In this document: one piece after another, positions 46,901-56,410 of the stretch
How the letters are laid out: each line of letters begins with the position of its first letter
How positions within the stretch are numbered: position 1 is the stretch's first letter
Source of the DNA: Chionoecetes opilio
Taxonomy: Eukaryota > Arthropoda > Malacostraca > Decapoda > Majidae
Direction of reading: 5' to 3'
Length of the DNA: 64,000 bases
Assembly: GCA_016584305.1 (NCBI GenBank)
Contig: JACEEZ010020103.1
Location: forward strand, 393,785 to 457,784
Notes under the pieces: model-generated
What the model saw: the letters and a program-made list of their open reading frames with translations, nothing else
Databases searched by the model: none
What the model was told of the DNA's origin: nothing
Position numbers and translations under genes: made by a program

Positions 46901-49900
46901 AGGTTCACTTGAGGGCTGGATGGTAGGCCCTGGAGGTTCACTTGAGGGCTGGGATGGTAGGCCCTGGAGGTTCACTTGAGGGCTGGGATGGTAGGCCCTG
47001 GAGGTTCACTTGAGGGCTGGGATGGTAGGCCCTGGAGGTTCACTTGAGGGCTGTGATGGTAGGCCCTGGAGGTTCACTTGAGGGCTGGGATGGTAGGCCC
47101 TGGAGGTTCACTTGAGGGCTGAGATGGTAGGCCCTGGAGGTTCACTTGAGGGCTGGGATGGTAGGCCCTGGAGGTTCACTTGAGGGCTGTGATGGTAGGT
47201 CCTAGAGGTTCACTTGAGGGCTGTGATGGTAGGTCCTGGAGGTTCACTTGAGGGCTGTGATGATTGGTCCTAGAGGTTCACTTGAGGGCTGAGATGGTAG
47301 GCCCTGGAGGTTCACTTGAGGGCTGGGATGGTAGGCCCTGGAGGTTCACTTGAGGGCTGGGATGGTAGGCCCTGGAGGTTCACTTGAGGGCTGGGATGGT
47401 AGGCCCTGGAGGTTCACTTGAGGGCTGGGATGGTAGGCCCTGGAGTTTCACTTGAGGGCTGGGATGGTAGGCCCTGGAGGTTCACTTGAGGGCTGAGATG
47501 GTAGGCCCTGGAGGTTCACTTGAGGGCTGGGATGGTAGGCCCTGGAGGTTCACTTGAGGGCTATGATGATAGGCCCTGGAGGTTCACTTGAGGGCTGGGA
47601 TGGTTGGTCCTTGCCAGTGGTGGTGCAGGCAGGATTTTTACAGTGACGCTTGTGATTAGAGGCTCATGCCGCCCCCCTGTGTCCTCCGATGCACTCGTTG
47701 TTGAAGGTAGTTAATGGACAGCATGTGGGTGTTCTTAGGCTACTCGACTACAGGCACTATAGAAAAAATGAAAAAATGAAAAAATATAAAGAATAGCAAG
47801 CAACTGACATTTTCGAGCAACGGACACTTCAATTCCCTATTTAGTCCGTTAAATTGAGAGTCGAGTGTATCCTTTTGTTTTCTAATTGCTCTATCATTGA
47901 TTTTTTCCTTGTTCTTTGGGGGATAGGATGTTTTTGTGATAGTTGTGCTATAGTGTTTGTTGTGAGTTTTTGCTTACTGTGTTCTGGCCATAAACTAATC
48001 CAGTGCTTGCCTTGTTTATCTTGTGGCTTTGCGTACGTTGCTTTCCCAGTCATACAGTAGTCTTAACACACTCTAGTCTACTCATTACTCATACTCATTA
48101 CTTTACTAGTCATACTAATCATTGGCATTGAAAAATAACAGGAGTATGCAGTTAATTACCTTAGGTTGTAGATCAAAACATGTTACTAAAGGCATAACAT
48201 CTGTCCATCTTACTTCAAATAACTACATCCATATTTAGCCCTATTTTTTTTTTTATTTGTAAATACGTATGATTCATGAGTCTTTGATATTGCGAAGCTA
48301 ATGTCTCTCCCCATGATATTGCCAAGCTAATGTCTCCCACAAATCAGTAAAACACTAAAAACCTAAAAAAAACGCATTGTGACCCACAAAACTATTCCTG
48401 TGATCCTGTATTTGGGAAACACTGAAATAATTACTTGATCTCACTGGGGCCTCAGTGGATTGCCTCTGCTGCTGTACATCTGCTGCCTTTACTTCATGAG
48501 TGTACAGACAGTGCCATTTCTAGCCTTTTGGGGCCCTATGTGAAATGCTGTTTAGGGGCCCTATTTTGTAAAACTATGGTGGGGGGGATTCCAAGCCCTC
48601 TAAGGTGGTCCGGGGGCATGCCTTAAATATTTTAATGCATCAATCTGGTGCACTTTAAGAGGAAAAGAGACGAGATTATATAAAAAAAAAAGCAAATAAT
48701 GGCAGGTTTGGGGCCCCTCGGTGGCTTCAGGGGCCCTGTGTAACCGCGTAGCTCGCATATACAATAAACCCCTGTGACAGGAGTTGTTTGGGATCAGACA
48801 CTGTCATCCTCAAATGCAGTGACATTAGTCGTTCATTTACCAGTTTATTTTGTTTGGTTTTTATATTATTTTCTTTTTACATCCAGGTATGGTTCTAACT
48901 TAACAAAATTCACAAGTTCTGCTTTTCGCCAGTTATAACATAACAGTTAGAACTTAAAAAAAACTGCAATTTTTTGACATTCTTAGCTTATTTATTTTAA
49001 ACAGGTTTTTACTTGTCTAGGAAGTGGAATATGCGAATACGAGTTCCGGTTTACCAGTGAAATCTTGAATGACCAAATACTATTATTTTCAATTTGCGAC
49101 CCTCGAGCAAATAGATGAAAGAGCTGAGTCTTTAGCGGCCGGGTGGGGGGGCATCTTGCAAGTTAAAAAGTGACTCTAAGTAAAGAAGCACATTGTGGCT
49201 TTTAAGTGGACAGTCAGTCAGAAAGGATGAAACAAAACTTTGACTCAACCCTTTTAAAGCATTGTGATGAGTGGATCTCCCCAAAACATGTGAGACATAC
49301 TCCATACATGGGCGGATAAGGCCCTGTACAGAGCAAGCAATTGGGAGGAAAAAAAAAAAAAAAAAAAGTTGAAACCCCGTGGTTTGTTCACCACATTCAT
49401 TCCTCCCTCAATGCAGTGGCAGTAAAGACGTCAATTTCACCAGTCTTATTATCATGTCTTAGCGACTTTTATCATTACATTTTACAATTTTTTACATTCT
49501 AGTTTGTTTTATAATTTTTTACATTCCACAGTTTTTTTTTACATTTTTGTTTAACATTTACAGTTTTTTATACACTTACATTCTACAACATTGATTTTTT
49601 TACATTCTTCAGCTTTTTTCTTTCTATACAGCGTCTTTTTTTTCACTCTTTCTTCAGTATTTCTATGCTGTATTACGTGTCGTCTTACATTGTTTGAACA
49701 CTCTTGAATGCTAATGAACTAATTGAACTCCACATGCTAATTTTTTCATATTTTCACCCTCGAGCAAATTTATGAAAAGACGCCTGTCGTTTTGCTTCCT
49801 TTGTCTACTTGTCAAATTTATAAAAGTCTCCTGTAGATATTCACGTTTTATTTGGCTTTGTAGTGGTATAGTTTATGTATCATGGTTTAAAGGAATGAAA

Positions 49901-52900
49901 ACAATAACATATCAAAGCATACACCTTTTCTAACACTAATTAATTGTGATGCAGGGATGCTCATGAAGTGAGGAATTGAAGTCTGCCGTGAAGAGTGGAA
50001 AAGCAGTTTTGAAAGAGCTTGATCCCTTCACGCCCAAATCTTTCCGTTGCTATAAAAAAATAGTCTGTTGTGCCATAAAATTAAGAAAAGTAACTGATTA
50101 TACCCAATTAGTTAGTGGACAAGGATACTAAACAGGTTATAGCTATAAAACGTTGCTTATATACACTAAAAATCATCTAATGGCGCTCAAATTACCATGG
50201 AAATTACGTTCTGGGTCTCAAGGGGTTAATATCCTGTCACAAATATTTTCGCTGCATGAAACCACATCGAAAACCTTCAATGCACGGCTAAGCTACCTCA
50301 TCAGTGTACATGATCCCGATATTTGTCCTTTAGTCATTAATAATTGTAATCACTAGCTGTCCTCTTATATATAATTCCTAGGCAACTATGGCACTTTAAT
50401 ATTCTGGATGCGTCTTTTTTTGCTTCTCTCATGGCCATTATCAGTGTATTTGGAATGCTGGGTTCTGCTGGCTATTAGTGTTGCCCCATTAGATCTCTTC
50501 TTTAGTCCCATATGACCCCAGATGTCTGCCACTTCCTCTTTCATTGCATTGCCAGTCTTTCTTCTCACCATAGTCCCAAATGACCTCAGATGTCTGCCAC
50601 TTCCTCTCTCATTGCGTTGCCAGTCTTTCTTCTCTCACCATAGTCCCAAATGACCTCAGATGTCTGCCACTTCCTCTCTCATTGCGTTGCCAGTCTTTCT
50701 TCTCTCACCATAGTCCCAAATGACCCCAGATGTCTGCCACTTCCTCTCTCATTGCGTTGCCAGTCTTTCTTCTCTCACCATAGTCCCAAATGACCTCAGA
50801 TGTCTGTTGCTTCTTTCATTAACTCACCAAATAGTTGTCAAATGTAACTAAATACTTCCAGCACAATAGTCACCACAACTTCATCTTTGTTATCAGTATC
50901 TCTGCGGTCTTTACATGGTGCAAGATTGCCTTCTGTACTAGTGATCTATCTATTGTTACTTATTCTACCTTATGGCTTACCTATTCTGATTTAAGAACAT
51001 AAGAAAATAAGTAAGCTACAAGAGGCCGCGAGATTTAGGCGGAGGTTTTATTTACAGTATCTATCTGTACTGAATCTTGGTTACTTGTCAGTGTTTCTTA
51101 TGTCCTGTAAAGTTCTTCTGCTTCTTCTGCTTCTTCTTCTTCTGCTTCTTTTTCTTCTTCTTTTTCTTGTTCTTCTTCTTCTTCTTCTTGGGACCTTTGA
51201 CGCTTACTATCACTTCATAGGTCCTCTTCAACTGCGTCTCCTGAGTTAACAATCTTGTCAACTCTGCCCTTGGCTATTTCACTTGTTACTAGACGTGGGT
51301 GTTCATAAGGATCTTGTTAAAGGCAGATTCACACTCAGATAGCCCAGCTCTGTCTATTCTAGCAATCATTTCCTAGTGGAGCAAACTAATATTTCAAGAT
51401 TAGTTCTGAAGTTTCATGAGGTGTTTTGCGGATGGAGTTTTGATATGAATTTAACCTGTTAAGAACATTAGAATATAAGGAAGCTACAAGAGGCCGCGAG
51501 ACCTACACGTGGTAGTTCCTGTTACTTAACACTACCTACATCCACCTTTCTCACCCATCCATGAAATTGTATAGCCTCCTTTTAAAGCTCCCTAATGACT
51601 TACACTAACTACCTGACGACCGAGTCCACTCCAATCATTTACCACGCTATTAGTGAACCAGTTTTTCCCTATTTCCAACCAGTTTGTAGTGTTCTTGTTT
51701 GTTCACTGGTCTTCTTGTTTGTGCATTGGTGTCAAAAATCTAACTAACAGCATTGTATGAGTCTGGTCTCTCCTACCCCCAAACATTTCATGGTCATTAG
51801 TAAAGTAATTGTATGGATGTTTTCTTTAACAAGGTGAAAAATCCTGACACCTTGCTTCTTACTGACTGATATTTGATGCCAGGAGAAGGGAATACTACGC
51901 CTCTTCATAATTCAGTTGTATTATATCAAGTTAACCCTATTATCAGGTAAATAGAGGCATAACTTTAACATGAAACCTTAAAATAGAATGGAATTTTCGG
52001 CTCGCTAAAAAAGTTGACTATTAAACGTAGCTCTGCCATTGCCTCACCCACTGTGTTTGTGATCATCTGTCCATAAAGTTGTAGATATATTGTGGGTCTA
52101 TTTGAGTCACTTAGGGAAGATAGAAATAGTGTATGACTTTAAATGCTTCCTTCATTGTAAAGTCTTCATTGATATTAACAAATATAGTATATTTTGGTGC
52201 TATATGATTAGACCTAGGACAGATAGAATAGTTACATATTTTCCTTTCAAGCTAGCTTTGATTTGTATATTGTAATGTTTGTCAGTATTGGTTGCTATCC
52301 TTCCCTCAGTCCTCTAGAATTTCATACCTTAAAATTCAGGGGGTAGCAATTTAATTGTTGCCTTTGGTCTCAAGTGGTTAAATCAAAACCCTTTCCTCTT
52401 GTGTCTTGCCCGTGCCAATCCCTCAAGCCGATGTACTTGGTGTATTTGAGCCTTGGGAAGATAGAATACGTGATACTTCAGATCTTCCTTCATTGTAAAG
52501 TCTTCATTGATTATAACAGAAGCCAAGTATGATTCATTGATGCATATATGTACAGTTACTCCTGAGGCACTGATAGCCTTATACATCATTGTTGTTTTCA
52601 TATAGCTTTGATTTGTTATTTAATGGCTTTCATGTATTGGTTGCTTCCTTCCTCAGTCCTCGTGGCAGAATTTCTACCTTTATATCACGGTGGAGGTAAT
52701 TTATTTGTTGCCCTTTGTAATCACTGTGTTACTAACCTCCTCTTGTCTCCCCCCTGCCAACCCTCCAAGCCGGTGGACGTTGCCGACGTAAGTATGAGGC
52801 TTGATAGGGCGGCTCCTGCTCTCCCCAGGCACCCCCCTCCCCCCACCCACCCCCTCCCCCCAACCCACCCCCCTCCCCACCACCCCCCCCCTCCCCCCCC

Positions 52901-54138
52901 CCCCTCCCCACCCACCCCCCTCCCCCCACCCACCCTTACATTGTATTAAGGCTAAAGCTAGGATTCCATTACTGCGTTTACGGTATGCTGAAAAAATGGA
53001 ACCTTTGGAAATGTACACGGTTGTTTCCATTGGCACGTTTGCGTTTGTATTATGCGTTACGTGTCAATCGCTGTGACGTTACGTGGTTAATCATCTTTAA
53101 CTCTGACGTTAATCATTGGTGTAGCGAATAGCGATTGGTTTCTAGGCCCTTTTAACGCAAGCAACGCAAACGCATTAATGGAATCCTAGTTTTAGAGGTT
53201 CCTATGACACAACACCTCCACACGCTGACCACTGACATTTGTTTGTAGAGAGAAAACCTGGTTGTTGCGTTTGTAGAAGAAATATTTTGGCGGAAAGTTT
53301 TAGGCCATTGAGAAAATGGATTATTTGAACTAGACAGGTGTCAAAAAAGTCATTCTTAAATCAGGTGTCAAAAAAGTCATTCTTAAATCAGGTGTCAAAA
53401 AAGTGTATTTATTAAATCAGGTGTCATTCTTGTCAAGAGAGTGGCAAATGCATGCATCTTATACGTGTATAGATATCAAGAAAGTGAGATGAAATATTAG
53501 TGTATGCTTGTATCCCTTAGAACACAAAGCATGTATCTATCCATCTATCTGTTATCTGTCTATCGGTGTTTCAACTCACCATCTCCCCTTCATTATTAGC
53601 AACATGTCTGTGGAAATATTAGGCATCATACATTAGTATTGCTTTATTGAATTGAAGAAAAAAATAAACACTTTAATGGAGCTTATCATTAACGTAGGGA
53701 AAAGATATATTACACAAGACTAATTATTCTCTATTCATTATACTATATTCAAGACTATTACACTCTAGATACATATAACGGGTGACCTGAAGAAGCAGTG
53801 TGGTGGTGGTGGTGGTGGCGGCGGCGGGGTCTTGGGTGTGGCAGGAGCCTTGTCACCGCTGCTTTACTTAGCCCTTTCTTAAACCTTCCCCCCAATAATC
53901 ATAGTTGCAGTGTTAAATGTAGCTTTTGTGGCATTAATGTTATGCTTTGAGGTTTATAAGTGTTTTAATGTTGTCATGGATGTCATTTTTCTGATTGTTT
54001 TTGTGTTATTTTATGATAAGATTTAGAGTTCAGATAGAATTGAATACACACACACACACACACACGCACACACACATATATATACACACACACACACACA
54101 CACATACACACACACACATATATACACACATATTTTAT

Positions 54139-54211
<73 letters not shown>

Positions 54212-55614
54212 CACACACACATATATACACACACACACATATATACACACACACACATATACACATACACACACACACACATATACATATATACACATAC
54301 ACACATACACACACACACACATACACACACACACACACACGCACACACACACACACACACACACACGCGCACACACACAGTAATATTGTTCTTATTTTTT
54401 GGGTCTTGAATGTAATACTGTTAATTTTTTGCTCACAGATGTAAAATATATATTTTTAGACTTTAAAGTTGTTAGTGTATATTACCAAACAAAAGGTGTT
54501 CATTGAGTATATTAAAACATTATAATCAGTATTCAGCTAGTTTAGAAAAGTAAAGAACAGAAACTAGTTGAAAAGTAGTATTCAGAAAAGTAAATGTAAA
54601 GGAACCATTGTAAACTATTGCGTTTTATAAATATGTGTTTAATCATTTCAAATGCTAATAATGTCTTTTTCTCAACCTTTCCAGGCTGAGTTAGCCCAGC
54701 AGAATGCCTGTGAGAAGTTTGAACACATCTCAAACAAAGCCAAGGAGGGTGAGTGATGTGATGTGAAGCAAGTGACTTAGACTAGAAAGATTTTGCGAGA
54801 GGTGTGAGTAGGATGAATGCTTAAAGTAAGATTGTAAGTTGTGTTATTTCTGTAATTAATGTTGTGTCTTTTATCATATTTCCAGAACTGAATGATTTCA
54901 AGACCCGTCGCGTACAGGCATTTAAGAAGAACCTGATTGAATTGGCAGAGTTGGAGCTGAAGCATGCCAAGGTGAGTGTGTGTATGTGTGTGTATGTGTG
55001 TGTGTGTGTGTGTGTGTGCGTGATGCCAAGGTGAGGTTTAAGTCACTCGTTACATGTCTGTGTATTTTGATTAAGCAATGAAGGTGTGTGTGTTTGTGTA
55101 TTTACCTAGTTGTATTTACCTAGTTGTGATATACGGGAAATGAGTTACATTCGTGGGTCCCGTCTCCTTGTCTCATTTGCTCAATCTTAGCTTATAAACA
55201 TAATACTTTTGGCACCTATAATTTCACTGTCCAGGCTGTGTATGTGTGCGTGTCTGTGTGTGAAACTGTGTTCCATCAATAACCATTTATCATAACCACT
55301 GAGCTGCAGTATATGGCCTTTTGTAGCTTCCTTATTTTCTTATGTTCTTTTGTAGCTTCCTTATTTTCTTATGTTCTTATGTATACATGTATGATATGTG
55401 CTCAATAGTACTTAGTAATAGTCATATTTTTCTTACCCAGGCACAATATACGGCCTTTTGTAGCTTACTTATTTTCTTATGTGCTTATGTTCTTATGTAT
55501 CCATGTATGATTTTGTGGATAATAATACTTTGTAATACTAATAGTCATAATTTTCTGACTCAGGCCCAAGCTCAACTCCTGAAGAGCTGTCTACAGACCC
55601 TGCCCGAAGAGTGA
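37897..55614 (+). CDS. SNX6: Sorting nexin-6 (PX-BAR), 12 coding exons, 405 aa
   Basis: SNX6 pairs through its BAR domain with SNX1/2 in the ESCPE-1 (retromer-linked) coat and recycles receptors from endosomes to the Golgi. Coding exons are 37897-37902, 38003-38047, 39653-39757, 41077-41187, 41684-41805, 42139-42262, 44251-44455, 45486-45601, 46301-46483, 54685-54748, 54886-54971 and 55564-55614. All junctions keep phase with GT/AG and give 405 residues, against about 406 in vertebrates. The N-terminus MMDGMEDV matches the SNX6 start. The PX domain, roughly residues 30-170, holds [31 protein letters not shown] and the proline-rich [17 protein letters not shown] insertion typical of SNX5/6/32. 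The BAR domain (about 180-400) holds [39 protein letters not shown] and [15 protein letters not shown]. Intron 9 is 8.2 kb. SNX6 fits better than SNX5 by the start and by exon sequence. Confidence 0.93.
38003..38047 (+). CDS. SNX6: SNX6 exon 2
   Basis: Acceptor TTGTTTCAG and donor GTAGGAG frame 15 codons, [15 protein letters not shown]. An alternative start at 38009 would remove four residues. Confidence 0.85.
38420..38940 (+). repeat. Interspersed repeat block in SNX6 intron 2
   Basis: GC-rich runs of G and C (near 38441 and 38698-38722) are surrounded by sequence that also occurs near 22.58 kb and 28.0-28.1 kb, such as AACCAATATACGATCGG and GTTAACTAGCAGGGGGGTC. It looks like partly inverted copies of one repeat family. 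Confidence 0.5.
39505..39650 (+). repeat. Local tandem duplication before SNX6 exon 3
   Basis: A unit of about 73 bp is present twice (from about 39520 and 39592), including GTAATATGATAGCACGCC and CTCCCTTCAGTACAAAGTG. The second copy runs into the exon 3 acceptor. Confidence 0.85.
39653..39757 (+). CDS. SNX6: SNX6 exon 3
   Basis: 35 codons. It contains [19 protein letters not shown] and the start of the PX fold, KVKFTVHTK. The donor is GTGAGT. Confidence 0.95.
40063..40785. mobile_element. Tigger/mariner-like TA-MITE in SNX6 intron 3
   Basis: The ends CAGGGAGGTCCCG and the inverse are flanked by TA (40061-40062, 40786-40787). ACTCGTA and CTCGTATAA repeats lie near both ends. An A-run lies at about 40184-40204. 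No ORF is intact. Confidence 0.8.
41001..41066 (+). mobile_element. CR1 LINE tail adjoining the exon 4 acceptor
   Basis: ACTACCTCATGTAGGTCTCG, TTGTAGCTTC and TTCTTATG end 10 bp before the acceptor of exon 4 (AG at 41075-41076). Confidence 0.8.
41077..41187 (+). CDS. SNX6: SNX6 exon 4
   Basis: 37 codons: [20 protein letters not shown] and [17 protein letters not shown], part of the PX domain. A LINE tail lies directly upstream of the acceptor. Confidence 0.95.
41597..41660 (+). mobile_element. CR1 LINE tail adjoining the exon 5 acceptor
   Basis: ACAGGAACTACAATGTGTAG, TTGTAGCTTCC and TTCTTATGTTCTTA end 23 bp before exon 5. Confidence 0.8.
41684..41805 (+). CDS. SNX6: SNX6 exon 5
   Basis: It starts [20 protein letters not shown] and ends in the middle of an Ala codon. 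The donor reads GTGTGT. A LINE tail lies just upstream of the acceptor CTGGCAG. Confidence 0.93.
42139..42262 (+). CDS. SNX6: SNX6 exon 6
   Basis: Completes the Ala codon, then [20 protein letters not shown] and [11 protein letters not shown], the end of the PX domain. The donor is GTGAGT. Confidence 0.95.
42350..43250 (+). repeat. Minisatellite in SNX6 intron 6
   Basis: It is built from CACTGTCATTGTAATTCTCC and TTCATTGTCTTCTTCAT modules in variable combination, about 25-50 bp per unit. One variant has TAACTCTCC. The Asp/Glu-rich ORF on the minus strand is a product of the repeat. Confidence 0.95.
43356..43489. mobile_element. Two CR1 LINE tails head-to-head (palindrome)
   Basis: ACAGGAACTACCACATATAG to TTATTTTCTTA is followed directly by the inverted tail ending GTGGTAGTTCCTGT, then TTCTTATGTTCTTATG. 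The pair forms a hairpin of about 115 bp inside a duplicated part of intron 6. Confidence 0.8.
43532..43550 (+). other. Decoy copy of the exon 7 start
   Basis: TTTTTTCTTTCACAG followed by TTGTCAGTCAGAACGA duplicates the exon 7 acceptor and first 16 bases. It then reads AATTGA, so translation would give LSVRTN and stop. Confidence 0.85.
43600..44235 (+). repeat. Tandem array of acceptor-like units in SNX6 intron 6
   Basis: About 17 imperfect units carry TTATACTGAGTAACTACA followed by TTTTTTATAGG; spacing is 28-45 bp. Each resembles a branch site plus pyrimidine tract plus AG. The last unit is the real exon 7 acceptor (TTTTTTCTTTCACAG). Confidence 0.9.
44251..44455 (+). CDS. SNX6: SNX6 exon 7
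   Basis: [20 protein letters not shown] through [19 protein letters not shown] and DRMTQSHK starts the BAR region. The first 16 bases, with the acceptor, are duplicated about 720 bp upstream, and a tandem array of acceptor-like units lies between the two. Confidence 0.95.
44700..45400 (-). mobile_element. LINE C-terminal fragment in SNX6 intron 7, locally duplicated
   Basis: The minus strand encodes [37 protein letters not shown] and [10 protein letters not shown], the C-terminal end usual for jockey/RTE-type LINEs. Pieces including TCTCCTCTTCACGTG repeat near 44940, 45040, 45090 and 45330. Confidence 0.75.
45486..45601 (+). CDS. SNX6: SNX6 exon 8
   Basis: After CCCTTTAG the exon gives [20 protein letters not shown] and [14 protein letters not shown]. 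The donor is GTAAGG. It keeps phase 1 with exon 7. Confidence 0.93.
45640..46152 (+). repeat. T-rich low-complexity intron with a poly-C run
   Basis: Repeats of TTTTTTACATTCTACAG type run from 45660 to 46090, then a run of about 22 C at 46131-46152. The length of such a run is prone to assembly error. Confidence 0.8.
46301..46483 (+). CDS. SNX6: SNX6 exon 9
   Basis: 61 codons: [40 protein letters not shown] and [15 protein letters not shown], the BAR core. The donor is GTGAGT, in phase 0. Confidence 0.95.
46585..47867. mobile_element. Tigger-like TA-MITE containing a minisatellite
   Basis: CACTCGACCTTCGATTAAAC at the left and the near-inverse ending GAGTCGAGTG at the right, with TA on both sides (46583-46584, 47868-47869). 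Nearly all of its interior is the 34-bp minisatellite. Confidence 0.8.
46612..47612 (+). repeat. 34-bp minisatellite, about 29 copies
   Basis: Units hold GGCTGGGATGGTAGGCCCTG then GAGGTTCACTTGAG. Variants include GTCCTAGAG and CTGTGATGG. A few units have a one-base deletion. Confidence 0.95.
48504..48760 (+). repeat. Interspersed repeat, copy at 58.6 kb
   Basis: CCTTTTGGGGCCCTATG, GGGGCCCTATTTTGTAAAAC and GGGGGCATGCCTT are shared with 58603-58757. Its full borders are unclear. Confidence 0.7.
48761..50022. other. SNX6 intron 9, no feature recognised
   Basis: AT-rich intron with an A-run near 49351 and T-rich low-complexity near 49470-49640, similar to intron 8. Confidence 0.4.
50023..50225. 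mobile_element. TTAA-MITE (piggyBac-like), copy 2
   Basis: Similar over its length to 36433-36635. The left flank is TTGA and the right flank TTAA (50226-50229), so one side has mutated. Shared inner blocks include TTAGTTAGTGGACAAGG and GAAATTACGTTCTGGGTCTC. Confidence 0.75.
50505..50812 (+). repeat. 70-bp tandem repeat, about 4 copies
   Basis: Units include CCCAAATGACCTCAGATGTC and GCCAGTCTTTCTTCTC. Related sequence (CCATATGACCTCTGATGTC) is present twice near 57250 and 57350. Confidence 0.9.
50994..51036 (-). mobile_element. CR1 LINE tail fragment
   Basis: AAGAACATAAGAAAATAAG and CTACAAGAGGCCGCGAG, the reversed CR1 tail, truncated. Confidence 0.75.
51462..51690 (-). mobile_element. CR1 LINE 3' fragment
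   Basis: The reversed tail (GACCTACACGTGGTAGTTCC) is followed by the C-terminal coding part read on the minus strand (GKNWFTN region), as at 30.2 and 57.9 kb. Confidence 0.8.
52095..52760 (+). repeat. Tandem duplication of about 345 bp in SNX6 intron 9
   Basis: 52095-52380 and 52440-52740 share CTTCCTTCATTGTAAAGTC, TAGCTTTGATTTGT and GGTTGCTTCCTTCC-like blocks. The second copy provides the pyrimidine-rich lead into the candidate microexon. Confidence 0.75.
52770..52787 (+). CDS. Candidate 18-nt SNX6 microexon (PVDVAD)
   Basis: A strong pyrimidine tract and CCCTCCAAG precede it and GTAAGT follows. It is 18 bases, phase 0, and lies between exon 9 and exon 10, which also meet in phase 0. It would insert PVDVAD after KDVHA in the BAR domain. 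Without it the length equals that of vertebrate SNX6, so it could only be an optional exon. No transcript evidence is available. Confidence 0.35.
52826..52935 (+). repeat. C-rich CCCACC low-complexity tract
   Basis: About 110 bases of CCCC, CCCACC and CTCCCC on the plus strand. The Pro- and Gly-rich ORFs on both strands come from it. Confidence 0.9.
52952..53195. mobile_element. 244-bp inverted-repeat MITE in intron 9
   Basis: The left end CTAAAGCTAGGATTCCATTA and the inverted right end (CTAAAACTAGGATTCC) match over about 30 bp. AGG flanks both sides (52949-52951, 53196-53198). Superfamily not assigned. Confidence 0.75.
53338..53425 (+). repeat. 27-bp tandem repeat, three copies
   Basis: GTGTCAAAAAAGTCATTC with TTAAATCAG is repeated three times. 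Confidence 0.85.
54042..54380 (+). repeat. (CA)n and CATATA microsatellite
   Basis: About 340 bp of CA with interspersed TATATA. The Thr/His- and Cys/Val-rich ORFs on it are artefacts. Confidence 0.97.
54685..54748 (+). CDS. SNX6: SNX6 exon 10
   Basis: [20 protein letters not shown], then the first base(s) of Glu, after acceptor CTTTCCAG. Joined directly to exon 9, the segment has the same length as vertebrate SNX6 here. Confidence 0.93.
54886..54971 (+). CDS. SNX6: SNX6 exon 11
   Basis: [20 protein letters not shown] and AELELKHAK, the last BAR helix. The donor is GTGAGTG, followed by a GT microsatellite. Confidence 0.95.
55310..55500 (+). mobile_element. Short CR1 LINE tail pieces before SNX6 exon 12
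   Basis: TTGTAGCTTCCTTATTTTC with TTATGTTC occurs twice near 55320-55380 and again near 55457-55497, the last about 65 bp before the exon 12 acceptor. Confidence 0.7.
55564..55614 (+). CDS. SNX6: SNX6 exon 12 and stop
   Basis: [16 protein letters not shown] and TGA at 55612-55614. The C-terminus is diverged but has the usual length. A possible AATAAA lies at 55858-55863. Confidence 0.9.
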   Translation, partial: AQAQLLKSCLQTLPEE

Positions 55615-55857
55615 CCCAACCCCCACAGCAGGGAGGCGGAGGAGGAATCTGAGTCATCATCATCGGAGAATAACCTGACCTTGTTTCACTATTCTGGACT
55701 ACAAAATGGCACTGTCGGTATGAGTTCAATAAGTATCACATGCAAACACTGATAGAGGAGGGAGGTGACTGTGTGGCGCGGCAAGTGTGAGTAAGTGAGA
55801 CTGATCTGCGTAGAATGTCTGCATATGTGAGACTTGTCTGCGTTAGAAGATAATAAT

Positions 55858-55863
55858 AATAAA
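55858..55863 (+). terminator. Possible poly(A) signal of SNX6
   Basis: AATAAA about 245 bases after the SNX6 stop, in an AAT-rich run. Others are further downstream, so this is uncertain. Confidence 0.35.
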
Positions 55864-56119
55864 TAAGTATCACATGCAAACACTGATAGAGAATTGAGGT
55901 GACTGTATGGTGCGGCAGATGTGAGACTGACTGATCTGTTGTCTGCGTTAGAAGGGATGTGTGAGAGGAGGCAAACACTGACAAAGGGTGTTGTTGTTGT
56001 TGTGATCTTTGGATGCATACTTTAAGGTGAGTCCTGTGATTACCATTGATTGTTGTTGAGAGTTGTAATGCTAGGAGGTGACTGCCAAGGGGGCGTGAGT
56101 GTGACTGTACGAATGACAT

Positions 56120-56410
56120 TGAAACGGGTGTGAGCCGAGAGGCAAAATAGACCAAATAAGGTCGAGGATAAAGTTCGTGGGAATTTTTTGGAGGGAAAAT
56201 AATTCTTAACATGTGAATTTATGGCCTAAAGGATGACTATGTAGAAACAGGTGTGAACTGAGAGGCAAAATAGACCAAATACAGTTGAGGATAAAGTTCG
56301 TTGGAATTTTTTGGAGGGAAAAGAATTCTTGACATGTGAACTGAGTGGCAATTGACCAAATACTGTTGAGGATAAAGTTCGTTGGAATTTTTTGGAGGGA
56401 AAATAACAGT
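56120..56410 (+). repeat. Tandem repeat, about 90 bp, three copies
   Basis: AAAATAGACCAAATA, GAGGATAAAGTTCGT and GGAATTTTTTGGAGGGAAAA recur at about 56140, 56260 and 56350. Confidence 0.9.

Noticed and set aside
52701..53076. Gly-rich and Pro-rich ORFs over the C-rich tract
   Set aside because: Low-complexity translation of CCCACC repeats; the tract lies inside an SNX6 intron.
53983..54444. Cys/Val- and Thr/His-rich ORFs
   Set aside because: They are translations of the CA microsatellite.
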